Shown here one piece after another: positions 10,815 through 22,905 of a stretch of DNA of 64,000 nt. The notes beneath the pieces are model-generated. The model saw nothing but the letters and a program-made list of their open reading frames with translations, made no database searches and was not told the DNA's origin. Each line of letters opens with the position of its first letter. The first letter of the stretch is position 1. Location: assembly GCA_951802425.1 (NCBI GenBank), contig OX637806.1:1426001-1490000 (forward strand). Reading direction: 5' to 3'. The position numbers and the translations under genes were made by a program. The DNA comes from Clavaria fumosa (lineage: Eukaryota; Basidiomycota; Agaricomycetes; Agaricales; Clavariaceae).

Positions 10815-11777
10815 TCACGTACGGGGACTTCGAAGGTTGGATTCATTCAGAAGCTAGCTGCTCATCCACCCAGTGATTCATTTCCACCATCTCTTCTCGC
10901 GTTAGAGAGTATAGCTTAGAGGAGAGGTGTCCAGGGTCTGTTTTAAACTCGATTTTGATATCAAAGTCAGGGCGGGAGCAGGGGAGCTCATCCCACTTTG
11001 CTTCACTAAAAACCAAAGGGTAGCGGCTGGGCCAATCAGGGGTAGGGCCAGTGTTGGGAAAATGGGTGTCCGGGATACTGGCCGAGGCCAGGGTACTCAC
11101 TTTTGGTGGAACTGAGGGTCGAACAGGGGACTGGTGGCTGTGTGGGGAGGAGGCACAGGTGTTGGGGCAGCAGGTGAGCCTTACTTCAGCTTTCACCCAG
11201 TCAATCTCTGGATTATGATGCTTTAGCCAATCATGTCCAAGGATCACCGTGTGGGACTGGGTCTTCCCTAGCAGGAAGTGGATCCACTCCTGGTGGTCGC
11301 CAACTGTCACAAGCAGCCCCATCCCATACCGGATCTTACCATCTCTGTTCTGTGTTCCATCCACATTATACATGGTGATTGGATTCAGCAAGGGAGATGG
11401 TTCCAATCCCACTTTTTTCGCCCACTCCAAGTCCATAAAGCAGTTGGTGCAGCCTGAGTCGACAAGGGCTTTCGTAGTTGCCCCTTTGCCAGTGCTGAGA
11501 GCCTCCAGGTGCACCTGGATGGAGAGCTCTCAGGGCATACGCAATAGGGTGTCCTTCAGCACCTCTGTAAGGCGCTTCGTCGGCTCCACTGTGCTGCTAG
11601 TCCCCTTTTCTCTTTTCGGTATTTCACTCTTAGCGGTTTCCGTTTCCGCTTTGTCCTTCTCCTCAGCCTCAATTTGGGTATGTCTCCGCTGCAAGATTGT
11701 ATATTTGGGTATACTCACTGCAGACACAGGGACGGAAGGGGGGCTGGGGTGACTACTCTTGAGACACCAGTTCGGAC
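10815..11777 (-). pseudogene. Element C protease and RT start, broken
   Basis: This frame lies -1 to gag. It reads a charged linker (about 11777-11560), a retropepsin domain with LVDSGCT as the active site and LGHDWLKHHNPEIDW downstream, then the typical pre-RT segment (YPLVFSEAKWDELP, LTREEMVEMNHWVDEQL) and IQPSKSPYV. In-frame TGA codons occur at 11530 and 10843. In both, CGA (Arg) would restore the frame. It ends where the LTR of element B starts. Confidence 0.75.
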
Positions 11778-12779
11778 TCACTGGGCCTCATCTCCAAAAT
11801 CCAGCTCCTCAGTAGGAGCCCTCTTCTCTCTCTCCAACAATGCCACACAGTCTAAGAGCAAAGCAATCTGATTCTTGTAGTCCTCGGCACTTCATGCCTG
11901 GCTTTCCACGGCGTGGACCTGTGGCCTCGGGATCTGTGGGCGTGTGTCTGGGAGGAGACAGTCTCTCACCATGTGGCCAGCTTGGCCACATCGGAAACAG
12001 GCGTGTCCTACTCCAGGGGCACATGCACGATCGACCAACATGGCATCACCAACACCGGTGGGATGCGGCATGACAGGAGGGGCAGGGGTGCGGGCCTGTG
12101 GCTGGGCCAGGAAGGGGCGAGGGGCTGTGGTGAAGCAGGTTGGTTGGGGGAGGGGTCGGCTGGCTATGGGCAGAGCTGGGCAGACAGAATTCTGCTGTGC
12201 GATGACTCCATCAAGGTGGCGCTGCTGGGCATCAAGTTTTTCTGCTAGTGCCTTCCACTCCACATAGGTCTCGGGCATCGGTGAGACACTATAGATCTTC
12301 CCCACCAATCTCCTACTCGGGTTCAACTCTAGCCAGTGAACCAAGATATCCGAATCAGCTGCCTCAGCCATTCCTGCTCAGCGGAACAGTGTCTCAAACT
12401 TTGCAAAGAACTCTGGGGCTGTCGCAGAGGCCTGTTTCAGCCTCGCAATGTCTGCAAGGGCGGTCACATGGTCATTCGGGTCATCAAATGCCCATTTCAT
12501 CTCCTCCACGAAGTCTACCCAGGATCCAGCCTCATCATTTCCCAGGATCTCTTCTCCCTTCATATTTGCCCACTCAGTGGCAAACCCATCCCCAGTGATC
12601 TTGCTGAGGGTGTAGAGGACCTTTGCTGGGTCCATGGCATAGATAACCGGATTCGCCATAAACTGGAGGCGAAGCGAATGGAGGAATGTGTGGAAATTCT
12701 TTTTCTGCCCATCAAAGGGGGCAACAGATAAGTCAAGCCTCATTGGTTGGGCTGCAGGCGGGGCGACGTGGTCAGCCAT
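11778..12779 (-). pseudogene. Element C gag, broken by TGA codons
   Basis: It starts at ATG 12779 (MADHVAPP). The gag core follows (VAPFDGQKKNFHTFLHSLRL, WVDFVEEMKWAF), then a Pro-rich linker, a CCHC knuckle (CFRCGQAGHMVRDC) and a short coiled end. TGA codons interrupt it at 12378 and 11892, both restoring to Arg if CGA, and the frame ends at TGA 11778. Pol continues in another frame. Confidence 0.8.
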
Positions 12780-12870
12780 CACAGACCCTGGTGGTGGTGA
12801 TGGGGTTTCAGGGATGTCAGTAACAGGGGAATTGGGGGGGAGCTGGGCTCGACCCAGTCTCGGATGCAGA

Positions 12871-13496
12871 TGCTGTAAATAAAATTCCGGGCCTCGGGCA
12901 CTCAGGATTTCTTCGATCTCTTAGCAGTCCTGTCCTCTCAGGCTGCTCTCTATGTATCTAGGTACTTATAGAACTCTTATTCTATAAAACTTGTTGCTAG
13001 CGTGGGGCCCGAATGGTGTCCCAGGTGGTCACTCCACAACTCCTAGTGAGTTGCCCGTGTGCCCTTCTGACAATGGTCACAGAGCAAGGGCCCTGTCCAC
13101 TGGACCAGGAAACTACAGAAAAACTATGTATAGGGCCTTTTCGTGCCCTGTACACTACACGATTCACTGGTACGTAGCTGTAAAGCAAAGTTCCGGGCCT
13201 TTGGCACTCGGTGTCTCTTGGGGAGGGTCACAGTAGACTTCCTCCAGGTCTGGTCACGTGTATCTACACACAGTAAAAATTTCACACAGTTCTCTTGCAC
13301 ACCGTGGGCAGGGTAAAGAGAAAGAGGATGAGGGGGATAAGCTGTCACAGAGTGTGACAGTTTGAGATAGGGGTCCAGGCTAGCCGGGTTAGGACACGGG
13401 GCTAGGGTGGACAGGGGTTGATGTTAGTATTGTGTCAGACTTAGTCTCACGGTTCACACAACTTAACATAAGGTCAATGATGACAATACTAACATA
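12871..13496 (-). repeat. Probable 5' LTR of element C
   Basis: The minus-strand start is TGTTAGTATTGT at 13496, the expected 5' LTR end. The other end is probably at the TGCTGTAAAT near 12871, just before gag. A block beginning TGTAAA...TTCCGGGCC occurs twice (about 12874 and 13170), and a TGTTAGTATTGT copy at 13421 faces the terminal one, making an inverted pair. No second LTR is available for comparison, so the limits are approximate. Confidence 0.5.
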
Positions 13497-13717
13497 AGGG
13501 GAAAAGGGTACAAGTAAGAAAAGGACGTGGTATATATAGTGAATGCTTCGGGAGTTGCCAGCATTCCCATGCTCGGACCCCGTGCGTCACGTGATGCGTC
13601 CAGGCCCGGGTCACGTGATTTTCCCATTATGTAATCCACCACCCATTCGGGTCATGTGACTCGTCCGCAAACTTCCCGCAACTCTTTTGCGATCCTTTCT
13701 TGGCCTTTCCAACCTGC

Positions 13718-14450
13718 TTATGTAAGCGATCCTGACACTGCTCTCATGACCAATTGTGACCTAACTCCAGGGCATCTCCTAAAGGAGATAATCAGTGCAA
13801 ACAAGTGCCCAGAGATGGTCAAACCATGCACTGTAATCTTGAGCAGTAATGGGTGTTTCCTGATGCCGCCAGCCCTTTCATCTGCAGATTCATCTGTGGT
13901 TGGATAGTCGGAATCATGGTTGTTGTCTAAGACCTTCGTATCGTTTCGCTTGCGTTTGCCTTTCCATTTCTTCCTATTGGACTTCCCTGCAAGATCTTTG
14001 GAAATGCTGAGTTTGGCCAAGAACACCGGCAGCTAAATGGTTTGGGTATGACATGTCTAACATGCCAGTGCCAGATGTCTGACAACTCACTGGGACATTG
14101 GCAGTGTCAAAAGCGAGTTCAGCCGATGCGATCATATCATCAAGCCATTTTACCAAAATTGCAGAATTCGGGTACTTTTCCAGGTATGTTTCAAGTGCAT
14201 CAACCAAAGCAATCACCCCAGGGCCACGCTCACAAAGCTTGATAGGACTGTTACATCGAGACCCCAAGCGGACTTCGAGTTCTCGGTTGAGAGCACCTTC
14301 CTCACCCACAGACTCAACCCAGTCCGTGTCAAGTCCAAAACTCTGGAAGTTGTAGGTGGCTGTTTCTGGAGATGGAAGGGGTAGAGTATGAGGGAGGTTA
14401 ATGAGATAGAGACGCAGAGTTTGAATTTTTTCTTGTACTTGTTCATCCAT
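13718..14450 (-). pseudogene. Unrecognised gene remnant with a frameshift
   Basis: An ORF from ATG 14450 runs to about 13995 (MDEQVQEKIQTLRLYLINLP; later GPGVIALVDALETYLEKYP). At that point a second frame takes over and stays open to about 13718 (a Lys/Arg-rich segment, then KHPLLLKITVHGL). The join implies a single-base frameshift or an unrecognised intron. I recognise no domain. It lies next to element C in gene-poor DNA, so a transposon-derived origin is possible but not shown. Confidence 0.35.
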
Positions 14451-16123
14451 GTTGTGCAGTCAGTGCGAGCCAGCAAATTTTACTGAAACTCAAATGTATT
14501 TTATTTCAATTATTGCGTCATGATCAATGCTCCGTTTACCAGGCAGGATGGCTGTGCAAAATAGCCAATTTCACCCTATTTCACCAGCGGTTTTCAGGCC
14601 CCATCTATTTCACCAGCAAATTAGCGCAAATTTGCAGGGTGAATTCACCCAGTGCAAATTTGCCTCGGCTATTTCCCGGAACACTAACTGTAAAACTTGG
14701 TTCCATTGAGCAAGAATGATGTGCACTCATTCAAACACTATGAGAAATTGTTGTTCTCCTCAAACTGTAATCTATCCCACTTCGATGCCCATAAGCTACA
14801 TTGTTGGTGCGCAGACTAGAACTCTCAAATGAAGTCCAAAGAATCTCATCAGCTTTCGTCGCCAGAGCACATGGAGGAAGACCAAGAGGGGTCAAATCCG
14901 ATTCCCCGTTGGGTCGAGCTCGAGTATCTAGTCAGCAGTTAGTTCCTCTTGAGGACGACGATGGCCCTCATCAGGGATACATGACTAGCACATGCGGACG
15001 CTTGCAGGCTCCGACGCTAGTGTCCACTTTACAAACCTCTCTGAACGGTTGTGCGCCCCGCTGGCGGCGACGCTCGCATCCTCGACTCCCACCCGGCGTG
15101 ACTCAGTGGCCGCAACGACGTGCCACACAGAAGGGATACTCGACCTGCTCCAAGGCGCGTCTACTGGCATCGACCAGGTTTGCTTACTAGATCCTCAGGC
15201 GGAGCATCCGCTTTCGCCAGAGGATGGGGACGGCCGCTTTTCTTTTTTTCTCTTTGGCGTACGTTTCCCATACGGGCATCAAGCACAGCCAGAGTAGGAT
15301 TAACGAGCAAACTCTTGTTCTCCACAGGGAATACTGGGTCAGCTTACCCCGTAGTTTCTCCTCTGCGTGTTTTTGATCCGTCAAATCTTCGCCGTTTCTC
15401 GTAGGGGATGACCCACCTCGGGATCGCACTGCTCAATTGCGCACCCTCGGCTTTCCCAGACGGCATCTCGGTTCTGTCCAGATGACGACGGACACGGCGC
15501 TGTACGTCACGAAGTTGGTCGTCCAAGACAAAGGTCCTGTCCATTCTCCTCAGTCGTATTTCAAAGCTTAGCCGACCTGCGCCGCAGTCCCGTTAAATGA
15601 TATACCCTATATTGTTTGTGCACCTGCGTTCATCCCTCCAGGGATGTATGTCTAATCGTGACATTGTGCAAAAGGACTACCCCACGATTCGTTTCAATGC
15701 GAGGGAAAGCGTCGAAATGCCTTTCCGTATGAAATGTTCTATCTCCCAATGTGTTCCTGCTTACCGCCCCCACTCAGGCTACGTTGCGGATGGATCGGAG
15801 CCCACGTTGCCGCCTGGAATGAAGCGTCTCTTGCAAGACAATCTTGACGAAAGCATTGAGTTCTGACAGCATTTGCCGTGAAAGAATACATTCACGTGAA
15901 TACAGCATGGATGTATGTGATCGTACAGTGGATGATAAGCAACGCAGTTCAAAGCAGAATAATAGTGGTATAGAGATGAAAGCAGAGATGACCAGTGATA
16001 AATCCACAGAAGGAACGAAATCTTGATATACGATGAAATTAGGTAGACCCGCTGGAAAGAAACAAAACACCCAGGCACGCTGGGAAAAAAAAAGTTCATG
16101 GCAGAAACGCGCAGTGCAATGAT
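14451..16123. other. Gene-poor stretch
   Basis: No convincing gene is seen. Around 14555-14690 there are repeated TTTCACC and GCAAATTTGC words with short inverted matches (GCGCAAATTTGC), which could be a decayed transposon end. The open frames at 14801-15404 and 15597-15866 have no recognisable domain or splice pattern. Confidence 0.4.
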
Positions 16124-19100
16124 CTATAGCGCTGTCTTATTTGAGGGGGGTTGCGAGGCTGGGGAGGTCGGCGGTGCCTGGTCGAGCGGTCGCAGCTCCC
16201 AAGGTGCTGGCACCCTAGTCACGTCAGCGAGGTTTTGATCAGCTCGCGCGTCTAGTAATCGGTCACGGGTGTTCATCGCCATCCTGGCTCGACAGCGAAC
16301 AAGACGCAGCTTCGTTCGCTTGATCCCTGGAATGACATTAATGTGGCACTAAGTAAAAACGTCGGAAGGCGTCCAAATCAGACTTACAAGTGGCAATCAG
16401 CGTCCTATCTTCTTCCATAAAGGGGCTTCCCGACTGTAGAAGGTCGTCCTGCAACGTATAGAGACACCACAGAGATTCCTCATACAGCTTCTCGCACTCA
16501 TCAGGAAAGGAAGCTTGGTCAAGGAGCTCCTTGCGAGCAGCAGTTCGGCTCTGTATGCGCAAATCAGATTTGGTTGGTCACGGGTAGGGTGGCCGTACCA
16601 ATAGTAGCCCACGATCATACAGCTGTTGATCGAGCCAACTCTTCGCTCCGGGATACTGCGCCGGCAGCCAAGTTTTGACAAGAGACGCACGATCATTGCA
16701 CTTGACGAAATGCTCCCTGAACCACGTTAGAGCTATAAGCGAATTGAGGTTAGAATGCATACCTAAGCGAAGAGTAAAAAAGATACAATACCGTCGTCGA
16801 ACCCTTCGCTGACCACAAACTCTCCATCTGAGTGACGATTCTTGGCTTGCTCCTGAAATTCCCGGAGCTTGTCTATCCCCTTCTGCGAAAACGACATGAG
16901 TAATAAGTAGACGGCAACGCATGTGACTGCGTTGTATTCCGCTTCTACATCAGCATTCTTCCGACGCATAGCATGTCTTTCAGCCTCGCCCTCCCGCTTC
17001 GTGAATTTGTTGGGGTCAGGAAGCGGCTCTGCAATATTGGGAGACAAATGATCAGTGTCAAGGGAGCACCGCTGAGGTGGGGGTCGAACAAACTTTGAGG
17101 AATAGCCTTGACATACTCGTACATCTCGTCCGCCCAATGTTCCAGTACGTCTGTCTTTTGCGCCAACTCTTCCAACTCCGCCAGAAGCTGGTCCTCACCC
17201 GGATGTCTTTCAGCGTCCTCCTCCCCGCCGCGTCCGGTGATGATGTGATATCTACGCGGGGATGACGAGCTGCTGCTTTGTGACGGCCGCGGGGAGTGCG
17301 ATCCAAAGAGTTTCTTCGACGCGAGGTTGATCGCACGTGTGAGCGCATTCGACGCTGCCCGCGACGCTGCGCTCGAAGGCGACGACGACAAGGGCGGTGG
17401 GTTCGTGTTTGGTGGCGGAGGGAACGTATTGTCAGAAGCCGGCGTCGTCGGATATTCAGCCGTTTGTGGGTCGTTTATCAGAAATACCTCGTCCATGAGT
17501 GGAGACGGGGGTAGCCTTCGCTCTGACAGCGGTCGGCGTCGCGCAGAGCTTATCTCTGAGGACAGCAAAGAGAATCATGGCAAGCTCGGCGTTTGAAGCA
17601 GTGATAAACTGACCATCCACTGCACGGTTGAACTCAACAGCTCGTGTGTCGCCGACGAGGACATACTCCCGCCTCAGCAGTCCATCCTCTTCTGTCTCTC
17701 CAGGAATTATTGAGCCCTCGGTCGATAATGGTTTGCGAATGTTGATATGCTCAGGTACAGGAGGTGTACCAGATGCTCTGCGAGATATCTGTGGAGCTGG
17801 AGAATGCGCCGGCTGCTGTGCAGATGGGCTGGAAAAAGAAAAAGAAACCAATCAGATAATCAGATACCAGACAGGAGAAAGCTGTAAATAAATGGTGACC
17901 TGTTCCTAGGTGCTGTCGCAGGCGCTTCATCCATGTCTTCTTCGCGCTTTCTAAAGTGAAATTTACTTGGAGGTATCATAGCCTTGGGGTCCAGCACTTC
18001 AGGCGGTATGATTCTATGGTGATCCGGAATCTTTGGTGGCCCTGACTCATTCCAAGCGGTGGCGCCATTGGCATCGCCTTCTTCGCCCTCGCCCATCTTG
18101 CTCGGTTGTGTTGACAGAGATGACACAGCTTGCTGCATTTGGCCTGGTCGAGGAAACTTCGAGTTGGCCAATGCAGTGCTTCTGAAGAACTCGTCGAAGG
18201 TACACCGCTCCACAGGGTGCCGCTTGAGTAAACTCCTGATGAGCATCTTGACGTCATTCGGAACAGGTTTGATCTCCTCGGGGTTCGCATTGCCATTTGC
18301 ATTGCTCGGGGATGCGCGCTGCGGATCCTCGTCAGGGAATTTGATACCCTTGGATTGCTCGATCTTCTTCAACAAGTCCACGTGGTTTAGAGCGCGAAAC
18401 GGCGGCTTGCCAACGGCCATTTCGTACAACACCGCCCCAACGGACCATAAATCAGCTTTTGCATCGTACTTTTGATAGTTTAAGATCTCCGGAGCCATAT
18501 ATAATCTGTTAGTACATGAGTTATGCTGTAGCGGTGAGGAAATGAAATGACACATACGGTGAGCCGCAGAGTGTTTCTGCCATCATCTGACTAGGGAGGA
18601 ACCGAGCGAATCCAAAATCAGCGACCTTCAAGATCGGTACACCTAATGGATGGCCGCGTGCCAACTCCTCTGGAGGCGCTGGGTTTAGTAGAAGATTCTG
18701 CAAAACAAATTGAGCATACGAAAACAGGAACGGACGGAAACCATGTACTCACTTGGGGTTTAATATCCCTGTGAATCAAATTCCGATGCCGTAGGAATTT
18801 GAGAGCTCGGGCTGTTAAAAATCAGGTCAGAATGACGAAGGGCGAACCATTCGACGAAACTTGCCTAATTGTCGTAGAAAGCTTCGTACCACAATCTCGT
18901 CTAGACCACCTGTTCGCGGGTGGGGATAGTACTGCGGTGCGGTGCCAGGTGAAGGGACGTATTCCAGTCCCTCTATCCGTCCTCGCTTCTTGATATAATG
19001 CGTGAGGTCGCCACCCGCGCAATACTCCATAATGAGATATATGTAGCGATCAGAACGCTGGCCACGAGTCAACGAGTCGGATTCATAAAGAATGAATGCA

Positions 19101-19477
19101 GGCTTACCACAATCTCGATCAGCTTGGTGATATGTCTGTACGAGAGCGACTTCAGAATCTCGATCTCGCTCTGTAGATTCTCGAATAGTTTTGCAGACAG
19201 ATTGTGCCGGTGTACGGTCTTTATGGCGACTGGGTGACTTGTCTCCTGCAAGGGACAACGCAGTTAGAGACATGAACGTTTTGCGTGTGACGAGCAGATC
19301 TGGTAGGACAGTTACCTCATGATAGCCCTTGTAGACCGTCGCGAAACTGCCTTTTCCGATGTCGCTCACGATGACATATGGCTTAAGCCGCGCCGCCTCG
19401 GCGCGCAGACTGTCGGACAACCGACTGGATGTCGAGGAAGCGGTGCGACTAGGCACGGGTTGCGCTGAGGCAGGCAT
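16124..19477 (-). CDS. ATG1: Autophagy-initiating serine/threonine kinase ATG1 (ULK family)
   Basis: Twelve in-phase exons (first 19477-19316, last 16326-16124) give 911 aa, close to yeast Atg1 (897 aa). The kinase domain shows the glycine loop [11 protein letters not shown] (about 41-51), VAIK with Lys63, [17 protein letters not shown] (178-184), DFG (211-213), activation-loop Thr226 and MAPE. A Ser/Pro-rich middle follows. The C-terminal half ([25 protein letters not shown] and [19 protein letters not shown]) resembles the Atg13-binding EAT/MIT region. Atg1 phosphorylates autophagy proteins at the phagophore assembly site. Intron 3 begins with GC (18864, GCAAGT), and intron 8 is only 41 bp. 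Nothing suggests decay. Confidence 0.95.
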
Positions 19478-19701
19478 GGAAGTAGGTAGCGAGATGACAA
19501 TCGCTCAATATCCTTCTTAGTTGACGAGATAGAGAGACGAAAGCAGTGGGGGGTTTCGCTAAAGATTACACGGACGGAAAGATTAGATGGAGGCGGACAA
19601 GACGAGGAGATGATTTCGCAATTGCAGGATCATCTCGGGGAAGATGACTATAAGCGCTTACACGTAAATGCGCCTTACTGAGAATAGTGGGTCAGTCACA
19701 G

Positions 19702-19923
19702 TCACACAGATTTACGCGACGAGTGTGGCTCATTCGGTGCCGGTGGCTCATAGCGACGCTTTGCACCCGCTGGTGACCAATAAATGCATGCAATGAGGCT
19801 GTATGCGGTGTACTCCATGTAGGCCATCTCGCTGCCCAGCTTCGAGACTGCTGCGCGTGGGCAGCGGAACCTTACCTCCTTTTTAATCTTGGCGCCGTCA
19901 GTTGTCTGCCCCAAGACCGCCAC
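19702..19923 (-). other. Small open frame, uncertain
   Basis: A 73-codon frame between ATG1 and the SANT gene ends in a stop at 19702. It could be a 3' exon of the SANT gene if further splicing occurs beyond 20077, or chance. No zinc-finger pattern is visible in it. Confidence 0.15.
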
Positions 19924-20076
19924 AAATGGAACACAGTCCGCTCGTTGCTGTGCGGCAGAACAGGTTGCAACTCATGACAGCCCCAAGCACATCATTGCCC
20001 TCATTGTGGTGCATAGTGACGAGAACACGGAAGGGCGCTGGTGTGCACATACCTGAGCCGACGCGCGAGTCACTAG

Positions 20077-21452
20077 CTACGTGGCTGCCCCAATAGATCC
20101 TCCCGTCTCAACCTCGATGCCAAACCGTCTTAGCCTTTCAAAATACTTCTGCACACGACTAGCTACCTGCCTCGGCGTCCGACGTCCATCCATGGCCTTG
20201 GATATCTTCAGCCAACTGGCAGGAGAAAGATTAGACAGAGTTCCATCTCGACGAACTGCTCAGATGATCGTCCGCACCGATTCTTTTCCCCGTCTGGAAT
20301 CTCCTCAAGCAGACGCTCTAACAAATGTTGCTCAGATACGGACCACGCCAATTTGTATGTTTCGGGCTTGGGCCTGCCGTGAGCCGAGGACTTTTGGGCG
20401 ACATGCGCCTCGGATGCAAGCTCCGATTCTGATTCAGGCTCGACCGCGCCCAGTTTCACTTTGACCGCGACCGGACGGTTGGCTTTGTGCCCTACTATGG
20501 TTGAGTCGCGCAGTTTCGTTGTCGGGCGTCGCGTGCGTCCAGACTTGGTGAGATACGCGGATGATGACAGCTTTGCCCGTTTCTTGCATCCAAGAACCGT
20601 TGTACGGCTGACTGCTTCCGCAGGCTCGTCAGTAAATGCAGTTGTTCTCAGGAGGTGTGATTGATCGGCATAGTCGTCATTGAAGATATCGACCTCCGCA
20701 CTTTCATCGTCTAAGTCACGCCGAATAGAAACCTGGCACGTAGATAGCGGTCTGGTCGATCCATAAGTGGGCCTGCGGGTAGTCGGGTGCACGACTTTGT
20801 TCTTCTGCCTTCGCTTTGGGAGACAATGTTGGTCTTCTTCGCACTCAGACTCGTCAACTGTGGCTTGAGCAATTTGTTCCAGTATGGGGTCTATCATCGC
20901 CCGCCGTGCATTCTTGACGAAAATCTGGAGGAAGGACAGTTGCGAACTCTGGGTCTGTGGAGGCTGGTTTCGTTGAGCGTAGAGAGCCCGAGATGATTCT
21001 GCAAGCTTCTGAAATGGTTCTGAGTCTGCATCCATCAGTATTTAGGGCATCATGTACCAAGAACAATATTCACCTCGAGACGAGAATACGGACCATTCGA
21101 CCAATTCTGATGGGCTGGTAAGGACATCGACCTTTTCGCTCAATTTGGAGGCTGTTTGGTGCAACTGTATGGTATTCGTCGTCAGGAGCAAAAAAGGGGA
21201 GCGATGAGAAGAAAAAACATGCCTCTTCTTTTAAATCCAAGGAGAGGGGATCTGGCACTGATATGATATCTGCCTTCAAATTTCGCAATTTTTCCAAGTC
21301 AGACTGAGTCCGGGCGAGCAATGTTTTCTGCGATTGTACAAAAGCTGAGAGCGCCTCAAGGCTGAACCGTAATTTAAAAAATGCCAGTCAAAAAAATTTG
21401 TATAACGGACAAAGGAGACAAGCACATACGTCTTGGCGCGTTTACTCTCCAT
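20077..21452 (-). CDS. SANT/Myb-domain protein resembling ZZZ3, without a visible ZZ finger
   Basis: Exons 21452-21430, 21361-21223, 21164-21074, 21025-20278 and 20215-20077 splice in phase to 379 aa. The N-terminus is helical (LEALSAFVQSQKTLLARTQS). The middle is rich in Arg/Lys and acidic patches. At the C-terminus is a SANT-like domain with AWSVSEQHLLERLL, then KNRWLKISKAM and RTPRQVASRVQKYFERL. The RQVASRVQKYF block is characteristic of ZZZ3, a chromatin protein of the ATAC complex. ZZZ3 normally has a ZZ zinc finger after this; here a stop follows within 17 residues. Intron 2 starts with GC (21222). The start at 21452 lies just before intron 1; an in-frame upstream extension exists but overlaps DNA duplicated from the neighbouring gene. 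Confidence 0.7.
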
Positions 21453-21849
21453 GGACGCCTGAAGCTCGAGGACATCAGAACCTTTCTTAGGTGTTCGCGG
21501 AAATTTTCTTTGCGGGAATGTGGCGAAGCAGAGAAATTTTGAATGGTCATGTGAATCTACACAACCACTTGCAGTTGCTAAAGACCCAACAGTCCTCATC
21601 AACACACTAGGCCTTGCAACCTCTATGCTTGTGGTCGCGAGAATATTTATCTGTTTTCGCAATCTGCCAACGATTTGCTCAAGCTCTCAAGAACACGGCA
21701 CTGCGTGTTTCCCAACAGTCTCAAATCTGCTTGTTGTGTTGTATAACACTCTATGCGTGCTTATGACCCTACGGTCTTCATCAGCACACTAAAGTCACTG
21801 TCAAACTACTAACACAAGCTCCATTCTTCATCTCCCCCTTCGTTCTCGG

Positions 21850-22563
21850 TCAGGCTATGCCTGTGGTCGCAAGAATATCTATCCGTTCTCGTGATCTGCC
21901 ATCAACGATGTCGCCGTACTGTGATCCTGTCAATTCCCAATCGTCGTTGCTCGTCAGTGAGCAAAGCATAAGAGCTTCAAATTGCGCTTCAAATTGCGCT
22001 TTCGCTAATGACTTCCCACTCGCTCTGGTTTTCGATGTCCGATCCTGATACGCAGGGAACCCAGATGAAATCTCTCGCAAGCCCTTGAGATGCTAACATT
22101 GGGAATGCTTCAGTCGTGCACAACAGATGGTGCGCTGAAGAAAGGCTCACCTGTACGCCTCTTCCGCTTTGCCGGCTTTGAGATGAGCGGTAATAGTTCG
22201 TCCAGGCGCAGGATGGCGCGCTCTTCCTGAGCACCGACTCCTTCTACGAGAACAGGCTTGTCCAAGTTGGACTCTACATCATCGTACATGTTCTCCAGAC
22301 CGAAACTGGGTCCCCGATAATCAACATCGCCCCAAATGTCGCTACGGCTGTCGAGATGTAGCCACCTCGAGCGAGTCAGGCGCAAGTCCAAGCACAATGG
22401 GCACAAACACTTCTGTTTTCCCCGACGGTCGTGCTGTCGTGGGAATGTGCGTTAAGATCATCATTCTGGATGGTGCCGTGAGTGAACGTACCGGCTTCCG
22501 TCGACGCTGACGGTCGTGTTCAAAAGTGCGTTGTTCCTTGTAAAGGGTGATGTCTTGGGTCAT
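21850..22563 (-). CDS. Duplicated small gene, copy 1 (unknown function)
   Basis: Exons 22563-22427, 22365-22151 and 22073-21850 splice in phase to 191 aa. The protein has a basic N-terminus (TFEHDRQRRRKPVRSL), a central conserved block (SDIWGDVDYRGPSFGLENMY, then LRLDELLPLISKPAKRKRR, nuclear-signal-like) and a polar C-terminus (SLTSNDDWELTGSQYG). Intron 1 has an unusual 5' site (GTCGGG). It is paralogous to 23158-23886, with intron positions identical. I recognise no family. The open frames and conserved introns suggest a working gene. Confidence 0.6.
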
Positions 22564-22739
22564 CTCCGTGTAACCGCGGCAGTCCCGTATCGAGTTATGG
22601 TAAGTTGCTTGCAACGCTTATAAGCTAAGGGGGGAACCAACTGTGACTCAGACTGAGTCGTGCAGGGGGATGAAACATTAGCGCTGTTTCCGGTGCCCTT
22701 CTTTGATGGGGCTATGTTCAAGGGTCAAGTTTCGTAAAA

Positions 22740-22905
22740 TTTCCAGGTCCAGGTCTTTCTGTGTCAGAGCGGGGACGGCACAAAGGCTGAGAGCGCAGGG
22801 CTGAACCGTAAAAAATGACCGCTAGTCAGCAAAAGTCAAGTAACGGACAAAGGACACTAGCGCATACGCCTTGGCACATTTGCTCTCCTGGCATCTCTCA
22901 CTTCA
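22740..22905 (-). pseudogene. Decayed copy of the SANT gene 5' end
   Basis: This stretch matches the start, intron 1 and first part of exon 2 of the SANT gene at 21300-21452 (shared words such as GGCTGAACCGTAA and TAACGGACAAAGGA on the plus strand). It has many differences and no continuing exons. It marks the incomplete end of the tandem duplication. Confidence 0.6.

Larger units (their letters stand above)
10815..13496 (-). mobile_element. Ty3/gypsy element C, 5' part (LTR, gag, protease, start of RT)
   Basis: Reading on the minus strand: an LTR ending near 12871, gag, protease and the N-terminal edge of reverse transcriptase, where element B interrupts it (after the IQPSKSPYV motif, at 10814/10815). 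The rest of pol is expected left of the window. The family is different from A/B. Confidence 0.75.

Noticed and set aside
10012..10919. Open frames within the LTR of element B
   Set aside because: They fall in LTR sequence with no counterpart frame kept in the other LTR.
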